Source of the DNA: an uncultured Curtobacterium sp.
GTDB lineage: Bacteria; Actinomycetota; Actinomycetes; Actinomycetales; Microbacteriaceae
Assembly: GCA_913778205.1 (NCBI GenBank)
Contig: CAJYUW010000031.1
Span: forward strand, 62,001-126,000
Length of the DNA: 64,000 nucleotides
Direction: 5' to 3'
Shown: in pieces, positions 44,556-53,311 of the stretch
Layout: the number at the start of each line of letters is the position of its first letter
Position numbering within the stretch: position 1 is the stretch's first letter
Position numbers and translations under genes: made by a program
Notes under the pieces: model-generated
Told to the model about the DNA's origin: nothing
The model's input: the letters and a program-made list of their open reading frames with translations, nothing else
Database searches by the model: none

Positions 44556-45221
44556 CTAGAAGTCGTACTGCTCGCCGACGGGGATGGCGACCGGGACGGT
44601 GTTGCCGGGCGGTGCGAGCGGGCACGCCCACGCCGGGTCGTACGCGCACGACGGGTTGTACGCGAAGTTGAAGTCGAGCACGAGCTCGTCGTCGTCACCC
44701 CCGAGGTCGGCCCCCTTGATCGTGTCGAGGAGGTAGCGGCCACCGCCGTAGGTGCCGCGGGCCTTCCCGGCGCTCGCGTCCTTCACGGGGACGAACACCC
44801 CGCCCGCGTAGCCGCCGTGCGACCACACGTCGAGCGTCCCGATGCCCGGCAGCCGCACCACGCCCAGGCGGTCGAAGTGCACGGTGCCGTCGGTCCCGGT
44901 CGCCACGTCCATGGCCTGCGGCTCGGCGGGCTCGATCCGGGCGCGGAACCGCCACTCCGGGTCGTACGTCGGGACCGGGAGCGACTCGAAGTCCGCCGCG
45001 TCCTCGGGCAGCAGCGGCGACGCCGGGTGGTCGGCGAACATCGCGTCGCGGGTCTCCCGCCAGAACGCGTGCGCGGTCTCGGGGTCCGGTGTCGCCCGCA
45101 CGCGTCGGTACAGGTCGAAGGTCATCCGACGCCAGTCGATCGTCGCGAGGGTGCTCGCGACCCTCTGGTCGGCGGGGGCGTCGACGGTCACGGACTCGTG
45201 TCCTGCTCGCAGGTCGCTCAC
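44556..45221 (-). CDS. DUF1684 family protein
   Basis: A 221-residue protein of the DUF1684 family. Signature regions are WRETRDAMFADHPASPLLP, VWSHGGYAGGVFVPVKDASAGKARGTYGGGRYLLDT and DFNFAYNPSCAYDPAWACPLAPPGN. The function is unknown; the Pro/Cys/Tyr-rich C-terminal motif is the family hallmark. GTG 45,221 is the start. Confidence 0.88.
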   Translation of the reverse strand: MSDLRAGHESVTVDAPADQRVASTLATIDWRRMTFDLYRRVRATPDPETAHAFWRETRDAMFADHPASPLLPEDAADFESLPVPTYDPEWRFRARIEPAEPQAMDVATGTDGTVHFDRLGVVRLPGIGTLDVWSHGGYAGGVFVPVKDASAGKARGTYGGGRYLLDTIKGADLGGDDDELVLDFNFAYNPSCAYDPAWACPLAPPGNTVPVAIPVGEQYDF

Positions 45222-45288
45222 CCGTCCAGGCTACGCCCGGGCTGGTCGAGCGCGCGAGCGCGCCACCGCGGGTCGGGGTCGGTGCGGG

Positions 45289-45768
45289 TCACGCCGGACG
45301 CCGCCAGGTCGGGGCGAGCTGCCGCATCCGCAGACCGCGCCACTGCCAGATGACCCACATGCCCGGCCAGAGCAGGACCCCGAGCACCGACGGGCGCATC
45401 CGGTAGGTCAGCCGGTCGACGAGGAGGGTCGTGCCGTCGCCGAGGTCGACCGTGGCCATCCGGTGCGACATCGTCATCCGACCGAACAGCCCCGAGACGC
45501 CGCCGCCGTTGTCGCGCTGCACCGGGATCCCCCGGACCTCGTAGAGGTCGATGTCCACGTGCGTGTCCCCGCTCGGGAACAGGCCGAACGCGTCGGCCGC
45601 GATCGGGTGGGGCTCGCCCGGCGTCCAGCGCTGCGGGAAGCCCCGGGGCGCGCGCGACCGGTAGCGGAGGAACGGCTTCGTCACCGCGACCATGACCGAC
45701 GGCGAGAGGAGCGCGTCGCGGACCGCGTCGACGGGAGCGTGGAGGACGGTGCGGAGACCCACGTGCAT
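45289..45768 (-). CDS. SRPBCC/START-fold hypothetical protein
   Basis: A 159-residue protein with the opening TVLHAPVDAVRDALLSPSVMVAVTKPFLRYR, typical of the SRPBCC fold, and a C-terminal amphipathic or membrane-adjacent segment GVLLWPGMWVIWQWRGLRMRQL. No catalytic motif visible. ATG 45,768 is chosen. It is separated from DUF1684 by 67 nt. Confidence 0.72.
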   Translation of the reverse strand: MHVGLRTVLHAPVDAVRDALLSPSVMVAVTKPFLRYRSRAPRGFPQRWTPGEPHPIAADAFGLFPSGDTHVDIDLYEVRGIPVQRDNGGGVSGLFGRMTMSHRMATVDLGDGTTLLVDRLTYRMRPSVLGVLLWPGMWVIWQWRGLRMRQLAPTWRRPA

Positions 45769-45959
45769 GCCGAGGACGCTACGCGCGGTGGCTGTGACCG
45801 GTGCGGCCCCCGCTGGGGAAGCTGTTCGCCCGGTGCGTCGGGCGGTGGGTCGTGGGTGCCGTGCGCCGGGTGTGCTGTGCACTGGGCCGTCGGTGTCGGC
45901 GTCGGCGTCGGTGTCGGGCGCCGGGTGCGCGGCCGGACGTGTCGGCCCGGTCGGGGACG

Positions 45960-46592
45960 TCAGGCGTGCCGCGCCGACCGGCGGCGCGAGCCTTCTGCCC
46001 GGTCGTGCCGGCGCAGCCGCTCGGCCAGCGACATCCGCACCGTCGGCCACTCGGCTGCGGTGATCGAGAACACCACGGTGTCGCGGAGGGTGCCGTCGCG
46101 ACCGATCTGGTGACTGCGGAGGACGCCGTCCTGCTTCGCCCCGAGCGCCTCGATCGCCGCCCGCGACTGCAGGTTGTGGAAGTGCGTCCGGAACTCGACG
46201 GCGATGCACTGCCACGACTCGAACGCGTGCGAGAGCTGCAGGAGCTTGGCCTCGGTGTTGATGCCCGTGCGCTGTGCCGAGCGCGCGAGGAACGTCGACC
46301 CGATCTCGACCCGGCGGTTCGCGCGGTCGACGTTCATGAACGCGGTCGAGCCCACCACGCGACCGGTCGGACGGTCGCGCACCGCGAACGGCACCATCCG
46401 GCCCGCCTCGTGCTCGGCGAGTCGCCGCTCGATCTCGGCGTCGACCTGCGCAGGAGCCGGGATCGACGTGTACCAGGTGCGCCAGAGGTCGCCGTCCGAG
46501 ACCGCCGCCCGCAGGTCGTCCGCGTGCTCCGCCCCGAGGGGTTCGAGGGTCACTCGGTCGCCGGTCAGGGTGGGTGCGGGGGCGATCTCCAT
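45960..46592 (-). CDS. GNAT acetyltransferase (RimJ/RimL-like)
   Basis: A 210-residue GNAT of the RimJ/RimL or YdaF type. TGDRVTLEPLGAEHADDLRAA opens the fold; GSTAFMNVDRANRRVEIGSTFLARSAQRTGINTEAKLLQLSHAFE contains the acetyl-CoA loop region, with RTGINTE in place of the usual R-G-x-G-x-A. AIEALGAKQDGVLRSHQIGRDG closes the fold. N-terminal protein or small-molecule acetylation is likely. ATG 46,592 begins it. The 191-nt upstream of the SRPBCC gene is GTCGGC-rich low complexity. Confidence 0.86.
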   Translation of the reverse strand: MEIAPAPTLTGDRVTLEPLGAEHADDLRAAVSDGDLWRTWYTSIPAPAQVDAEIERRLAEHEAGRMVPFAVRDRPTGRVVGSTAFMNVDRANRRVEIGSTFLARSAQRTGINTEAKLLQLSHAFESWQCIAVEFRTHFHNLQSRAAIEALGAKQDGVLRSHQIGRDGTLRDTVVFSITAAEWPTVRMSLAERLRRHDRAEGSRRRSARHA

Positions 46593-46688
46593 GACACGGG
46601 ATCCTACGGTGACCGACCGTCGCGGAGCCGCCACCGAGGGCCGTCCTGTGGAGACGGACAGGGGCCTGTGGACGACTACCCTGTGCTC

Positions 46689-47267
46689 GTGGCAGCACGC
46701 ACGCAGCAGCAGTACCAGGTCCGGTTCGCGTGGGGCGTCGCCGGCGCCGAACGGATCGCGCACGACGCCCACCTGCTCGTCTGGGTGGACGTCCTCCCCG
46801 GCGCACACGACGATCCGTCCGCGCTGCGCCGGGTCGTCGCCGCGCTGCCCGACGGCCCGGAGGTCGTGCTCGGCCACCTCACCAACGCGACGGCCGTCGC
46901 CCGACGCGTGACGAGCCTCCAGGCCGAACGGGGTGACCGCTGCGTCGTCGCGATCGTCGCCGCCGGGACCGACCACGCTGCCCGGTCGGACGCGGCGGAC
47001 GCCGCGGGGGAGGCCCAGGACGTCCCCGGGTCGCCGGACTTCGCGGTCGAGGACCTCCTCGCCGCCGGTGCCGTGCTCGATGCGCTCGCCGCCGAGGGGA
47101 TCGACCACACCTCGCCGGAGGCCGCCGCCGCCTGTGCGGCCCACACCGGACTCCGACGGGCCACGAAGCACCTCGTGTCGGCCTCCGAGGCGGCGCGGGA
47201 GCTCGACCGCGCCGTCGTCCAGGAAGCGCTCGCCCGCGGAGGGGAACTCATCACCCTGCGGGCGTAG
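46689..47267 (+). CDS. ComB-like protein (2-phosphosulfolactate phosphatase family)
   Basis: A 192-residue protein resembling ComB: QYQVRFAWGVAGAERIAHDAHLLVWVDVLPG, LGHLTNATAVARRVTSLQAERGD, AIVAAG and VEDLLAAGAVLDALAAEG. It is shorter than methanogen ComB and lacks the usual R after VDVL, so activity on phosphosulfolactate is doubtful; actinobacteria hold many such paralogues of unknown role. GTG 46,689 or the in-frame GTG 46,683 starts it. DUF427 follows 39 nt on. Confidence 0.62.
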   Translation: MAARTQQQYQVRFAWGVAGAERIAHDAHLLVWVDVLPGAHDDPSALRRVVAALPDGPEVVLGHLTNATAVARRVTSLQAERGDRCVVAIVAAGTDHAARSDAADAAGEAQDVPGSPDFAVEDLLAAGAVLDALAAEGIDHTSPEAAAACAAHTGLRRATKHLVSASEAARELDRAVVQEALARGGELITLRA

Positions 47268-47306
47268 CGTCCACGTACGGCAACGACCACGAGCAAGGAG
47301 CACGTC

Positions 47307-47609
47307 ATGAAGGCAGTCGTCGGCGACACCGTGATCGCGGAGAGCGACAAGGACGACCTCATCCAGATCGAGGGCAACTGGTACTTCCCGCCGTCGAGCG
47401 TGAAGACCGAGCTGCTCACCGAGAGCCCCACGCAGTACCACTGCCCGTGGAAGGGCGACACGCAGTACTACACGGTGCACGTCGACGGGCAGGAGCTCCC
47501 GGACCGTGCCTGGTCGTACCCGACGCCGATCCCGTCCTCGTTCGACCGTGTCGGCAAGGACTACTCGGGCTACGTCGCGTTCTGGAAGGACGTCACGGTC
47601 GTCGAGTAG
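47307..47609 (+). CDS. DUF427 protein
   Basis: A 100-residue protein with the DUF427 signature: GNWYFPPSSVKTELL, YHCPWKGDTQYYTVHVDG and YSGYVAFWKDVTV. The family's role is unknown. ATG 47,307 follows AAGGAG. It is the last gene before a GC-rich repeat spacer. Confidence 0.92.
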   Translation: MKAVVGDTVIAESDKDDLIQIEGNWYFPPSSVKTELLTESPTQYHCPWKGDTQYYTVHVDGQELPDRAWSYPTPIPSSFDRVGKDYSGYVAFWKDVTVVE

Positions 47610-47632
47610 CGGCGCGCGCGGGCGCTGCCCGG

Positions 47633-47785
47633 GTCCGGCGTGCGCCGTGGGTTCCGTGTGCGCCGCGGGCTCGGTGCGCCGTCGGCTCGATGTGCCCCGC
47701 GGGCTCGGCGGGTTCGGCGTGCGCCGCGCCGGGTGTGCGCCGCGGGTTCGGCGTGCGCGGCGGGTCCGGCGTGCGCCCCGCCCGC
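47633..47785. repeat. Irregular GTGCGCCGCGGG repeats
   Basis: Imperfect copies of a unit like GTGCGCCGCGGGTTCGG recur about every 15-25 nt between two convergent genes. No gene seen. Confidence 0.6.
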
Positions 47786-49036
47786 TCAGCCCGCCAGCGT
47801 CAGCCAGACCAGTGCGATGTTGAGCGCCACGATCACCAGCGCGATGCCCCCCGCGACCACGCGGGTGGGCACCGCGTTCACCTCGTCGCCCATCACGCTC
47901 CGACGCGAGGTGTAGACCACCAGCGGCACGATCGCGAACGCGATCCCGAAGCTCAGCACCACCTGGCTCACCACGAGCAGCATCGTGGCGTCCGCGTTCA
48001 CCGCGAGCAGCACGATCGCCGGGACGAGGGTGACGAGCCGCCGCACCACCACCGGGATCCGCACGTGCAGCAGCCCCTTCATGATCTCGGCGCCCGCCAT
48101 GCAGCCCACCGACGTCGAGGCCAGCCCGGACGCCAGCAGCCCCACCGCGAACAGCACGCCCACCACCGGGCCGACGTTCGCCGCGATCGCCGCCTGCGCC
48201 CCCGGGATGCTGTCCGTCCCCTCGACCCCGGGCAGCGTCGCCGCGGCGAGCACGAGCATGCAGACGTTCACCCCGCCGGCGACGACGAGCGCGAGGCCCA
48301 CGTCCCACCGCGTCGCGACGAGCACCCGCCGGCGCTCCGGGCCCGCGGGCACGTCACCGTGGCGGTCCCGCGCGAGGGCGGAGTGCAGGTACACGGCGTG
48401 CGGCATCACCGTCGCCCCGAGCATCGACGCCGCGAGCAACACCGAGCCGGAGCCCTCGAAGCGCGGCACCAGCCCGGCGACGAGCTCGACCGGTGACACC
48501 TGCGCGAAGAGCAGTCCGGCGCAGAAGCCCACCGTCAGGATCGCGAGCATCGCCGTCACGACCGCCTCGAACGCCCGGGTTCCGCGCCGGTTCTGCAGCA
48601 GCAGGATCACCATCGACACCACCCCCGTGATCACCCCGCCGGCGACCAGTGGCAGCCCGAAGAGCAGGTGCAGCGCGAGTGCGCCGCCGATGACCTCGGC
48701 GATGTCGGTGGCGGCCGCGACGACCTCGGCCTGCGCCCAGAACAGCAGCCGGGGTGTGCGCCGCATCCGCAGGCCCAGGTGCTCCGGCAGGGACCGGCCG
48801 GTGACGACCCCGAGCTTCGCCGAGAGGTACTGCACCACCACGGCGCTCGCGTTCGCGGCCACGAGGACCCAGAGCAGCAGGTAGCCGTACTTCGCCCCCG
48901 CCGTGAGGTTCGCGGCGACGTTGCCGGGGTCGACGTAGGCGATGGCCGCGACGAACGCCGGGCCGAGGAGCGTGAGACCGGCGGCGCGCTTCCGCGGGGT
49001 GGTCGCCTCGGCGGGGCGGGTCGCGGTGTCGGTCAT
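47786..49036 (-). CDS. mntH: Nramp-family divalent metal (Mn2+) transporter
   Basis: A 416-residue protein with about 11 membrane helices. The Nramp metal-site motifs DPGN (IAYVDPGNVAANLTAG, helix 1) and MPH (GATVMPHAVYLHSALA, helix 6) are intact. It imports Mn2+ or Fe2+ with H+. ATG 49,036 begins it. The upstream perfect palindrome suggests control by a DtxR/MntR- or Fur-type regulator. Confidence 0.94.
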   Translation of the reverse strand: MTDTATRPAEATTPRKRAAGLTLLGPAFVAAIAYVDPGNVAANLTAGAKYGYLLLWVLVAANASAVVVQYLSAKLGVVTGRSLPEHLGLRMRRTPRLLFWAQAEVVAAATDIAEVIGGALALHLLFGLPLVAGGVITGVVSMVILLLQNRRGTRAFEAVVTAMLAILTVGFCAGLLFAQVSPVELVAGLVPRFEGSGSVLLAASMLGATVMPHAVYLHSALARDRHGDVPAGPERRRVLVATRWDVGLALVVAGGVNVCMLVLAAATLPGVEGTDSIPGAQAAIAANVGPVVGVLFAVGLLASGLASTSVGCMAGAEIMKGLLHVRIPVVVRRLVTLVPAIVLLAVNADATMLLVVSQVVLSFGIAFAIVPLVVYTSRRSVMGDEVNAVPTRVVAGGIALVIVALNIALVWLTLAG

Positions 49037-49053
49037 GGGGACCAGTGTGCCAG

Positions 49054-49075
49054 AGGATTCGGCACGCCGAATCCT
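49054..49075. promoter_or_regulatory. Palindrome upstream of mntH, likely metalloregulator site
   Basis: Arms AGGATTCGGC (49,054-49,063) and GCCGAATCCT (49,066-49,075) are exact complements with a 2-nt centre. It ends 18 nt before the mntH ATG, as expected of a repressor operator. No regulator gene is next to it. The identity of the factor is unknown. Confidence 0.65.
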
Positions 49076-49214
49076 TGTTTTCGTCAGTTGTGCAGATCGC
49101 GTGGTGACCGGCGTCAGCGGGGTGCTGCTGTCGGCCTGGAGGCGCGGGTCGGGTCCGGTACGTCGGGCCCAGTTGGCGAGGGGACCGTTCGGCGGTGCTG
49201 CGAGTCGCTCCGGC

Positions 49215-50162
49215 TCACGCGACCGTCGTGTCAGCGCCGGGCCAGCTCGGGAGCATCGTCTGGCGGAACTCGCCGGATGCGAGCGCGCTCTTCGGGAGCA
49301 TGGCTTCGTACCAGTCGGCGTCGAGCTTGACCAGCTGCAGCCCCTCGTTCAAGCGGTAGTCGTGCTGCAGGGACATCGCCATGACTGCTGCTTCGCCGGA
49401 CTCGGCGACCGTCTCGTCCACGACGCGGAGGTCGAGGCCCGCCCAGCGCAGCCTGACGTCCAGCTCGTAGTACTCCTGCACGTCCTCCACCGGGACCACC
49501 GTGGCCCACACGCCAGGACCGGTCTGGACGAACCCAGCCTGCTCGGCGGACGGGTCCAGTCGAACGATCGCGACGTGCGTGCCGTCGATCAGGTCGGCGA
49601 CGTACTTCGTCCCGCCCACGGATGCGACCCCGCCCCCGAACATCGAGATCGGTCGCTGGGACGCTGGACGACCCGCCTGCAGGTCGTCGCGGTACACCCA
49701 GCCGATGTGCACGCCGGCGTACCGGGCCACCCACGTCTCCTGTCCGTCCCCGGTGTAGCGCCAGATCTCAGCACCGAACGGGACGCGGTGCGACGGCATC
49801 CAGTTGAGTTCGACGATGCGGTCCAGGTCGTTGGGGACGAAGCCGGTGCCGGTGAACGGCTCGCGGTCGACCCACATGGCCCCGAGCGCTTCGGCGGTGC
49901 GTGCGTCCGAGCCACCGATGGCCGGACGGACGAAGAGTTCCGGCGTCGCCTCGAACCGGACGACGTCGAGGTGCGGCATGTCCGGCGCGAAGGGACTGCC
50001 GGGGAACCCGAGCCCGTGCACCGCGATCAAGTCCTCGATCCGTTCGAGTCCACTCGTGGCGGCCATCGGGATGACGTACCCGCCGAAGCGCTCGAGCTGT
50101 CCGTTGAAGAACGCGTCGCTCACCTGCGGCGTGATCGCCTTCTGCATGATCGTGCCAGTCAC
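49215..50162 (-). CDS. Toxin-domain homologue fused to a second, immunity-like domain
   Basis: A 315-residue protein. Residues 5-150 parallel the C-terminal domain of the effector at 53,293: QKAITP vs QKLIPK, GLGFPGSPF vs GLGYSHTDF, VVRFEAT vs YAVRFETT, EPFTGTGF vs NPFRGNGW, GAEIWRY in both. The key positions would be R69, G105-G107 and E132. Residues 170-315 (WATVVPVEDVQEYYELDVRLRWAGLDLRV) form another domain, which resembles actinobacterial immunity-type domains in outline only. GTG 50,162 has GAGGGG upstream. It ends the type VII array. Confidence 0.6.
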   Translation of the reverse strand: MTGTIMQKAITPQVSDAFFNGQLERFGGYVIPMAATSGLERIEDLIAVHGLGFPGSPFAPDMPHLDVVRFEATPELFVRPAIGGSDARTAEALGAMWVDREPFTGTGFVPNDLDRIVELNWMPSHRVPFGAEIWRYTGDGQETWVARYAGVHIGWVYRDDLQAGRPASQRPISMFGGGVASVGGTKYVADLIDGTHVAIVRLDPSAEQAGFVQTGPGVWATVVPVEDVQEYYELDVRLRWAGLDLRVVDETVAESGEAAVMAMSLQHDYRLNEGLQLVKLDADWYEAMLPKSALASGEFRQTMLPSWPGADTTVA

Positions 50163-50205
50163 GGTCGGGTCCCCTCGTCGTCGTGTCGTACCGCTCCTAG
50201 GCTAG

Positions 50206-50519
50206 GTGCTCGTGACCGAAGAGGGTCCGGATCGCTCCGACCTCGAAGTTGCGCGCCGACGCCATCTGTCGTCCGGTGCCTCGGGGCGCTGCGGTCGAAT
50301 CCATCGTCCGCCGTGGCGAGTTGCAGCCATCCGCCAGCACCAGTCCGTACGCGTCCTACGGCGCTTCCCGTTCGGAGCACGACTCCACGACCTGCAGATC
50401 GCTGAGCTCTGTCAGGTCGTCGACTTCGTGTTGGGACATGCCGGAGCGTTCGTCTGAGGGGACCAAGCCGTCCGCGCGCGACCGATCAGGATCTCCGGAT
50501 CCGCTGATGGTGACGGGGG
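50206..50519 (-). pseudogene. Decayed immunity-gene remnant
   Basis: No intact frame, but the minus strand matches two separated parts of the intact gene at 52,163-53,311. Segment 50,390-50,519 matches 52,965-53,095: the run GGATCTCCGGATCCGCTGAT is identical. Segment 50,206-50,320 matches the 3' end: GCGGTCGAATCC is identical and the surrounding letters agree. The middle of about 650 nt is missing, so this is a deletion remnant of a third copy. A small ORF translated here (TADDGFDR) still matches the C-terminus of the intact copy. Confidence 0.75.
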
Positions 50520-51701
50520 TCAGGAACGTTCGTTCCGTCCATCGATGAACTCGGTTGAGAGGTCGGTGAGGTCGATCGGGCGGACGAAGGCGGTCATCCC
50601 GTCACGCCGGGCTCGGAAGCGGACGACCGCGCCGTCCGACGCGGTGACCGTTCGTTCGCTGCCGTCGGAGGCATAGACCTCGACGGCTTCGCTCGCGTAG
50701 CAGTTCCACGGGCGACGGATCTCGACGGGGATGCCGCAGACCCTCGCTTCGGTGCGGACGAACACCTCCCGCGTGACCTCGCCTGGCACGATCCGTCGTT
50801 CGGCGAAAGGCCCGCGGATCTCCCAGCTCGGATCGATCGCGGTGAGACTCCAGGTCTGGAGGACCGTCACCGCGCCCGCCTTCTCTGCGCGGAACCAGCC
50901 AGACCCGGTCTCGACGTACGTGCCCGCGAGCACGCTACGCGGCCCGTCCATGCGATCCCATCGTCGCTCGATGTCGGCGATCCGGATGAAGCCCGCGCGG
51001 TCCAGCCATCCGACGCTGAGATCTTCGCCGATCCAGAGTTCCCCGGCGGTGGGCTGCGTGCCCTCAGCAGCGTCCTCCTCGAGAGTCGCTGTCAGGACGG
51101 CTGCGCGATCATCACGGAGGCGTTCCGCATCACCCTCGTGGTACTCGCCGAGCTGACGTCGCCAGACCAGGTCTGCGTCGTCAGCCACCGGACGACCGTC
51201 CACATCGACGAGTGCGGCTCCGGCCGTTTCGGACCCGTCGATCAGCACCGGGTCGAAGCCACGGAGCGGCTGGGCGGCCGCGAATGGGCCGAGCGACGTG
51301 GTCTCGCCCTGATCGAACCGCAGCGTGTCCGTGAACGACCGGACGCTGCGGAGGTCTTCCGAAGCGACGTCGTACGCGATGAAACGGCCGCGCTCAGCGA
51401 TCGCGGTCGACGGGAGCGACGGCCCGTCTGCGGACACCGATCCGGAGACTGTCAATGATCCTGTCGCGGCGTCGTTGTCGACGACGACGTGGAACCCGTT
51501 CCACCAGGCGGTCGTCCGGCGGTCCACGATCCGGGTACCAGCCCGCGCGACCCGGACGGGTACGCGGTCGCGGACGATCAGGTGGTCGTCGTTCGGGGCG
51601 AGGCGTCCCAGGCGACCCGCGGCGAGGAGCTCATCCCCTCGCCACGCAGCTGCTGCTGATCCGAGCACTGCATTCAGGTCAGCCAACGAGATCCGTCCCA
51701 T
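50520..51701 (-). CDS. Immunity-like protein B of the type VII array
   Basis: A 393-residue soluble protein of no family I can name. It is a divergent paralogue of the 382-aa protein at 52,163: TTAWWNGFHVVVDN vs EAWWHGLQVSVRV, ITVSGS vs LAISGSGD, similar length and order, C-terminus rich in Tyr/Trp/Ser. Position directly after a toxin C-terminal fragment, with a 28-nt overlap, is the classical position of an immunity gene. It is predicted cytoplasmic, without signal peptide. ATG 51,701 is the start. Confidence 0.65.
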   Translation of the reverse strand: MGRISLADLNAVLGSAAAAWRGDELLAAGRLGRLAPNDDHLIVRDRVPVRVARAGTRIVDRRTTAWWNGFHVVVDNDAATGSLTVSGSVSADGPSLPSTAIAERGRFIAYDVASEDLRSVRSFTDTLRFDQGETTSLGPFAAAQPLRGFDPVLIDGSETAGAALVDVDGRPVADDADLVWRRQLGEYHEGDAERLRDDRAAVLTATLEEDAAEGTQPTAGELWIGEDLSVGWLDRAGFIRIADIERRWDRMDGPRSVLAGTYVETGSGWFRAEKAGAVTVLQTWSLTAIDPSWEIRGPFAERRIVPGEVTREVFVRTEARVCGIPVEIRRPWNCYASEAVEVYASDGSERTVTASDGAVVRFRARRDGMTAFVRPIDLTDLSTEFIDGRNERS

Positions 51702-52060
51702 TTCGCCAGGAGCGTTTGCCTACCGTCCGGCTCGTAGCGCCAGAGCTCGGCTCCTTCCGAAAGCGGCAGATTGTGTCGAAGCTCGACCTCCGGAGTGTAG
51801 TGCTCGTAGTGACCAGCCCAGCCGTTCCCACGGAACGGGTCGAAGTGGTTGAAGGACTGCGCGGAGTTGCACTGCAGGGCCCCGAGCATCTTGTTGCGGA
51901 AGTCCTCCTGAGCGGGGGTCCGGTCAGGAAGCGCTTCCGCGAGGTCCCGGAGTCGCTGGTGCCGATCAGCGCCCGACATCGAAGCCCAGTCGCGCTCGTC
52001 GATCGTTCCGTCCTGCAACCATCGCCGGACGGTCTCCAATGGCTTCATACGGTCGAACAC
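51674..52060 (-). CDS. Orphan toxin C-terminal fragment
   Basis: A 128-residue ORF that corresponds to the last part of the effector at 53,293. Shared blocks: FDPFRGNGWAGHYEHYTPE vs NPFRGNGWAGHSGSYAPE, and GAELWRYEPDGRQTLLAKW vs GAEIWRYMPNGAQEVVARY. The upstream block with the conserved Arg (VRFE) is missing. GTG 52,060 and ATG 52,048 are possible starts, both weak. It is probably a displaced toxin cassette, expressed if at all as an inactive fragment, or a recombination reservoir. Confidence 0.7.
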   Translation of the reverse strand: MFDRMKPLETVRRWLQDGTIDERDWASMSGADRHQRLRDLAEALPDRTPAQEDFRNKMLGALQCNSAQSFNHFDPFRGNGWAGHYEHYTPEVELRHNLPLSEGAELWRYEPDGRQTLLAKWDGSRWLT

Positions 52061-52162
52061 GTCTCTTCACCAAGCCGCGCCGTCGTGCTGGTGGAGCCCA
52101 CAACCTGGTTCGGGTCGCCTGCCACAGCATGCCTTCCCGCTTCGTCACGATGGGGCTGCGAG

Positions 52163-53311
52163 CTACTCGCCGAGAACGGTGCGGATCAGTCCGGCTTCGA
52201 AGGCGCGCACGAGCGCGAGTTGCCGACCGGCGCGCTCGACGATGCCGCGGTCGAATCCGTCATCCGCTGTGGCGCCGAGCCTGCCGTCAGAGAAGACCCG
52301 GAAGACGTCAGAACCGTTCCATGCGGAGTACGGCTCGGCGATCTCGACGTCCCGCTCCTCCACTGACACCGTCGACCGGGCGACGCGGGATCCGACGAGT
52401 TCGTCCTCGCTCCGCGGCGATCGCAACGCCCAGACGAACTGATCTCCGGCGCTCTCCGGCAGCGGGGACACCGTCTGGATGAAGAGTGGGACCCGATCGT
52501 CACCGAGGACCGCGGCGTTCGAGCCGTCGACGGGTCGCCATCGTCCGTTCACGCGCGCATACTGTCCCCGAAGGACCTCGATCGGTCCATCCTGCGTGAT
52601 CGTCATCCTGTACGGAGCGATCTGCCCGAGGTCCGATCGCGCCACCCAGAAGGCAGTCCGACCCCGGTAGAACGCGCTGAACGGCGCGTCGATGATGCGT
52701 CGACCGCGACCAGCGAGAGGCGATGTGTCTGCTACGGTCACCCAGCAGTCATCGCCCTGCGACCACAGGACGTCAACGGGCTCGTCCAGCAGGTACCCGA
52801 GACCTCGTCGCCATTCGATCGGACCCTCGACTTCCTCACCGTCGCGTGCGGTCCAGAGCACCTGTGAGGCGACGGTCATCGAAGGGTGGGGATCGAGATC
52901 GGCAAGCTGCACGCCGTCGTACGTGACCGGTCCGAACGCACTCTGCGAGGCATCCCAGTCCGATCGGGACTCAGTGATTCTGAGGCCTCTGAGCTCAGTC
53001 AGGTCGCCGATCTGGTGCTGGAACACGCCGGAGCGTTCATCCGAGGGGACCACTCCGAGCGCCCGCAACCGACCAGGATCTCCGGATCCGCTGATGGCGA
53101 GGCGGCCGTCGACTACTCGGACCGAAACCTGGAGACCGTGCCACCAGGCTTCCACGTCACGTTGGACCAGCGCCGGCGGACGTCTCGACGCCAGCGCTCC
53201 AGCAATCTCTCCTTGGAGCAGCCGCTCGTTCGAGGCCGAGTACGGGCGTCGGACCGTCGATTGCTGATCGATCGTGTTCTCGAGCTGAACGGTCAGGGGA
53301 GCACCTTCCAT
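52163..53311 (-). CDS. Immunity-like protein A of the type VII array
   Basis: A 382-residue protein with no transmembrane helix or signal peptide. It overlaps the end of the effector gene by 19 nt and is its likely immunity partner. Segments: VEAWWHGLQVSVRVVDGRLAISGS, IGDLTELRGLRIT, FYRGRTAFWVARSDLGQ, GQYARVNGRWRPVDG, and a C-terminus RLGATADDGFDRGIVERAG that also occurs in the decayed copy. No known family recognised. ATG 53,311 is chosen. Confidence 0.68.
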   Translation of the reverse strand: MEGAPLTVQLENTIDQQSTVRRPYSASNERLLQGEIAGALASRRPPALVQRDVEAWWHGLQVSVRVVDGRLAISGSGDPGRLRALGVVPSDERSGVFQHQIGDLTELRGLRITESRSDWDASQSAFGPVTYDGVQLADLDPHPSMTVASQVLWTARDGEEVEGPIEWRRGLGYLLDEPVDVLWSQGDDCWVTVADTSPLAGRGRRIIDAPFSAFYRGRTAFWVARSDLGQIAPYRMTITQDGPIEVLRGQYARVNGRWRPVDGSNAAVLGDDRVPLFIQTVSPLPESAGDQFVWALRSPRSEDELVGSRVARSTVSVEERDVEIAEPYSAWNGSDVFRVFSDGRLGATADDGFDRGIVERAGRQLALVRAFEAGLIRTVLGE

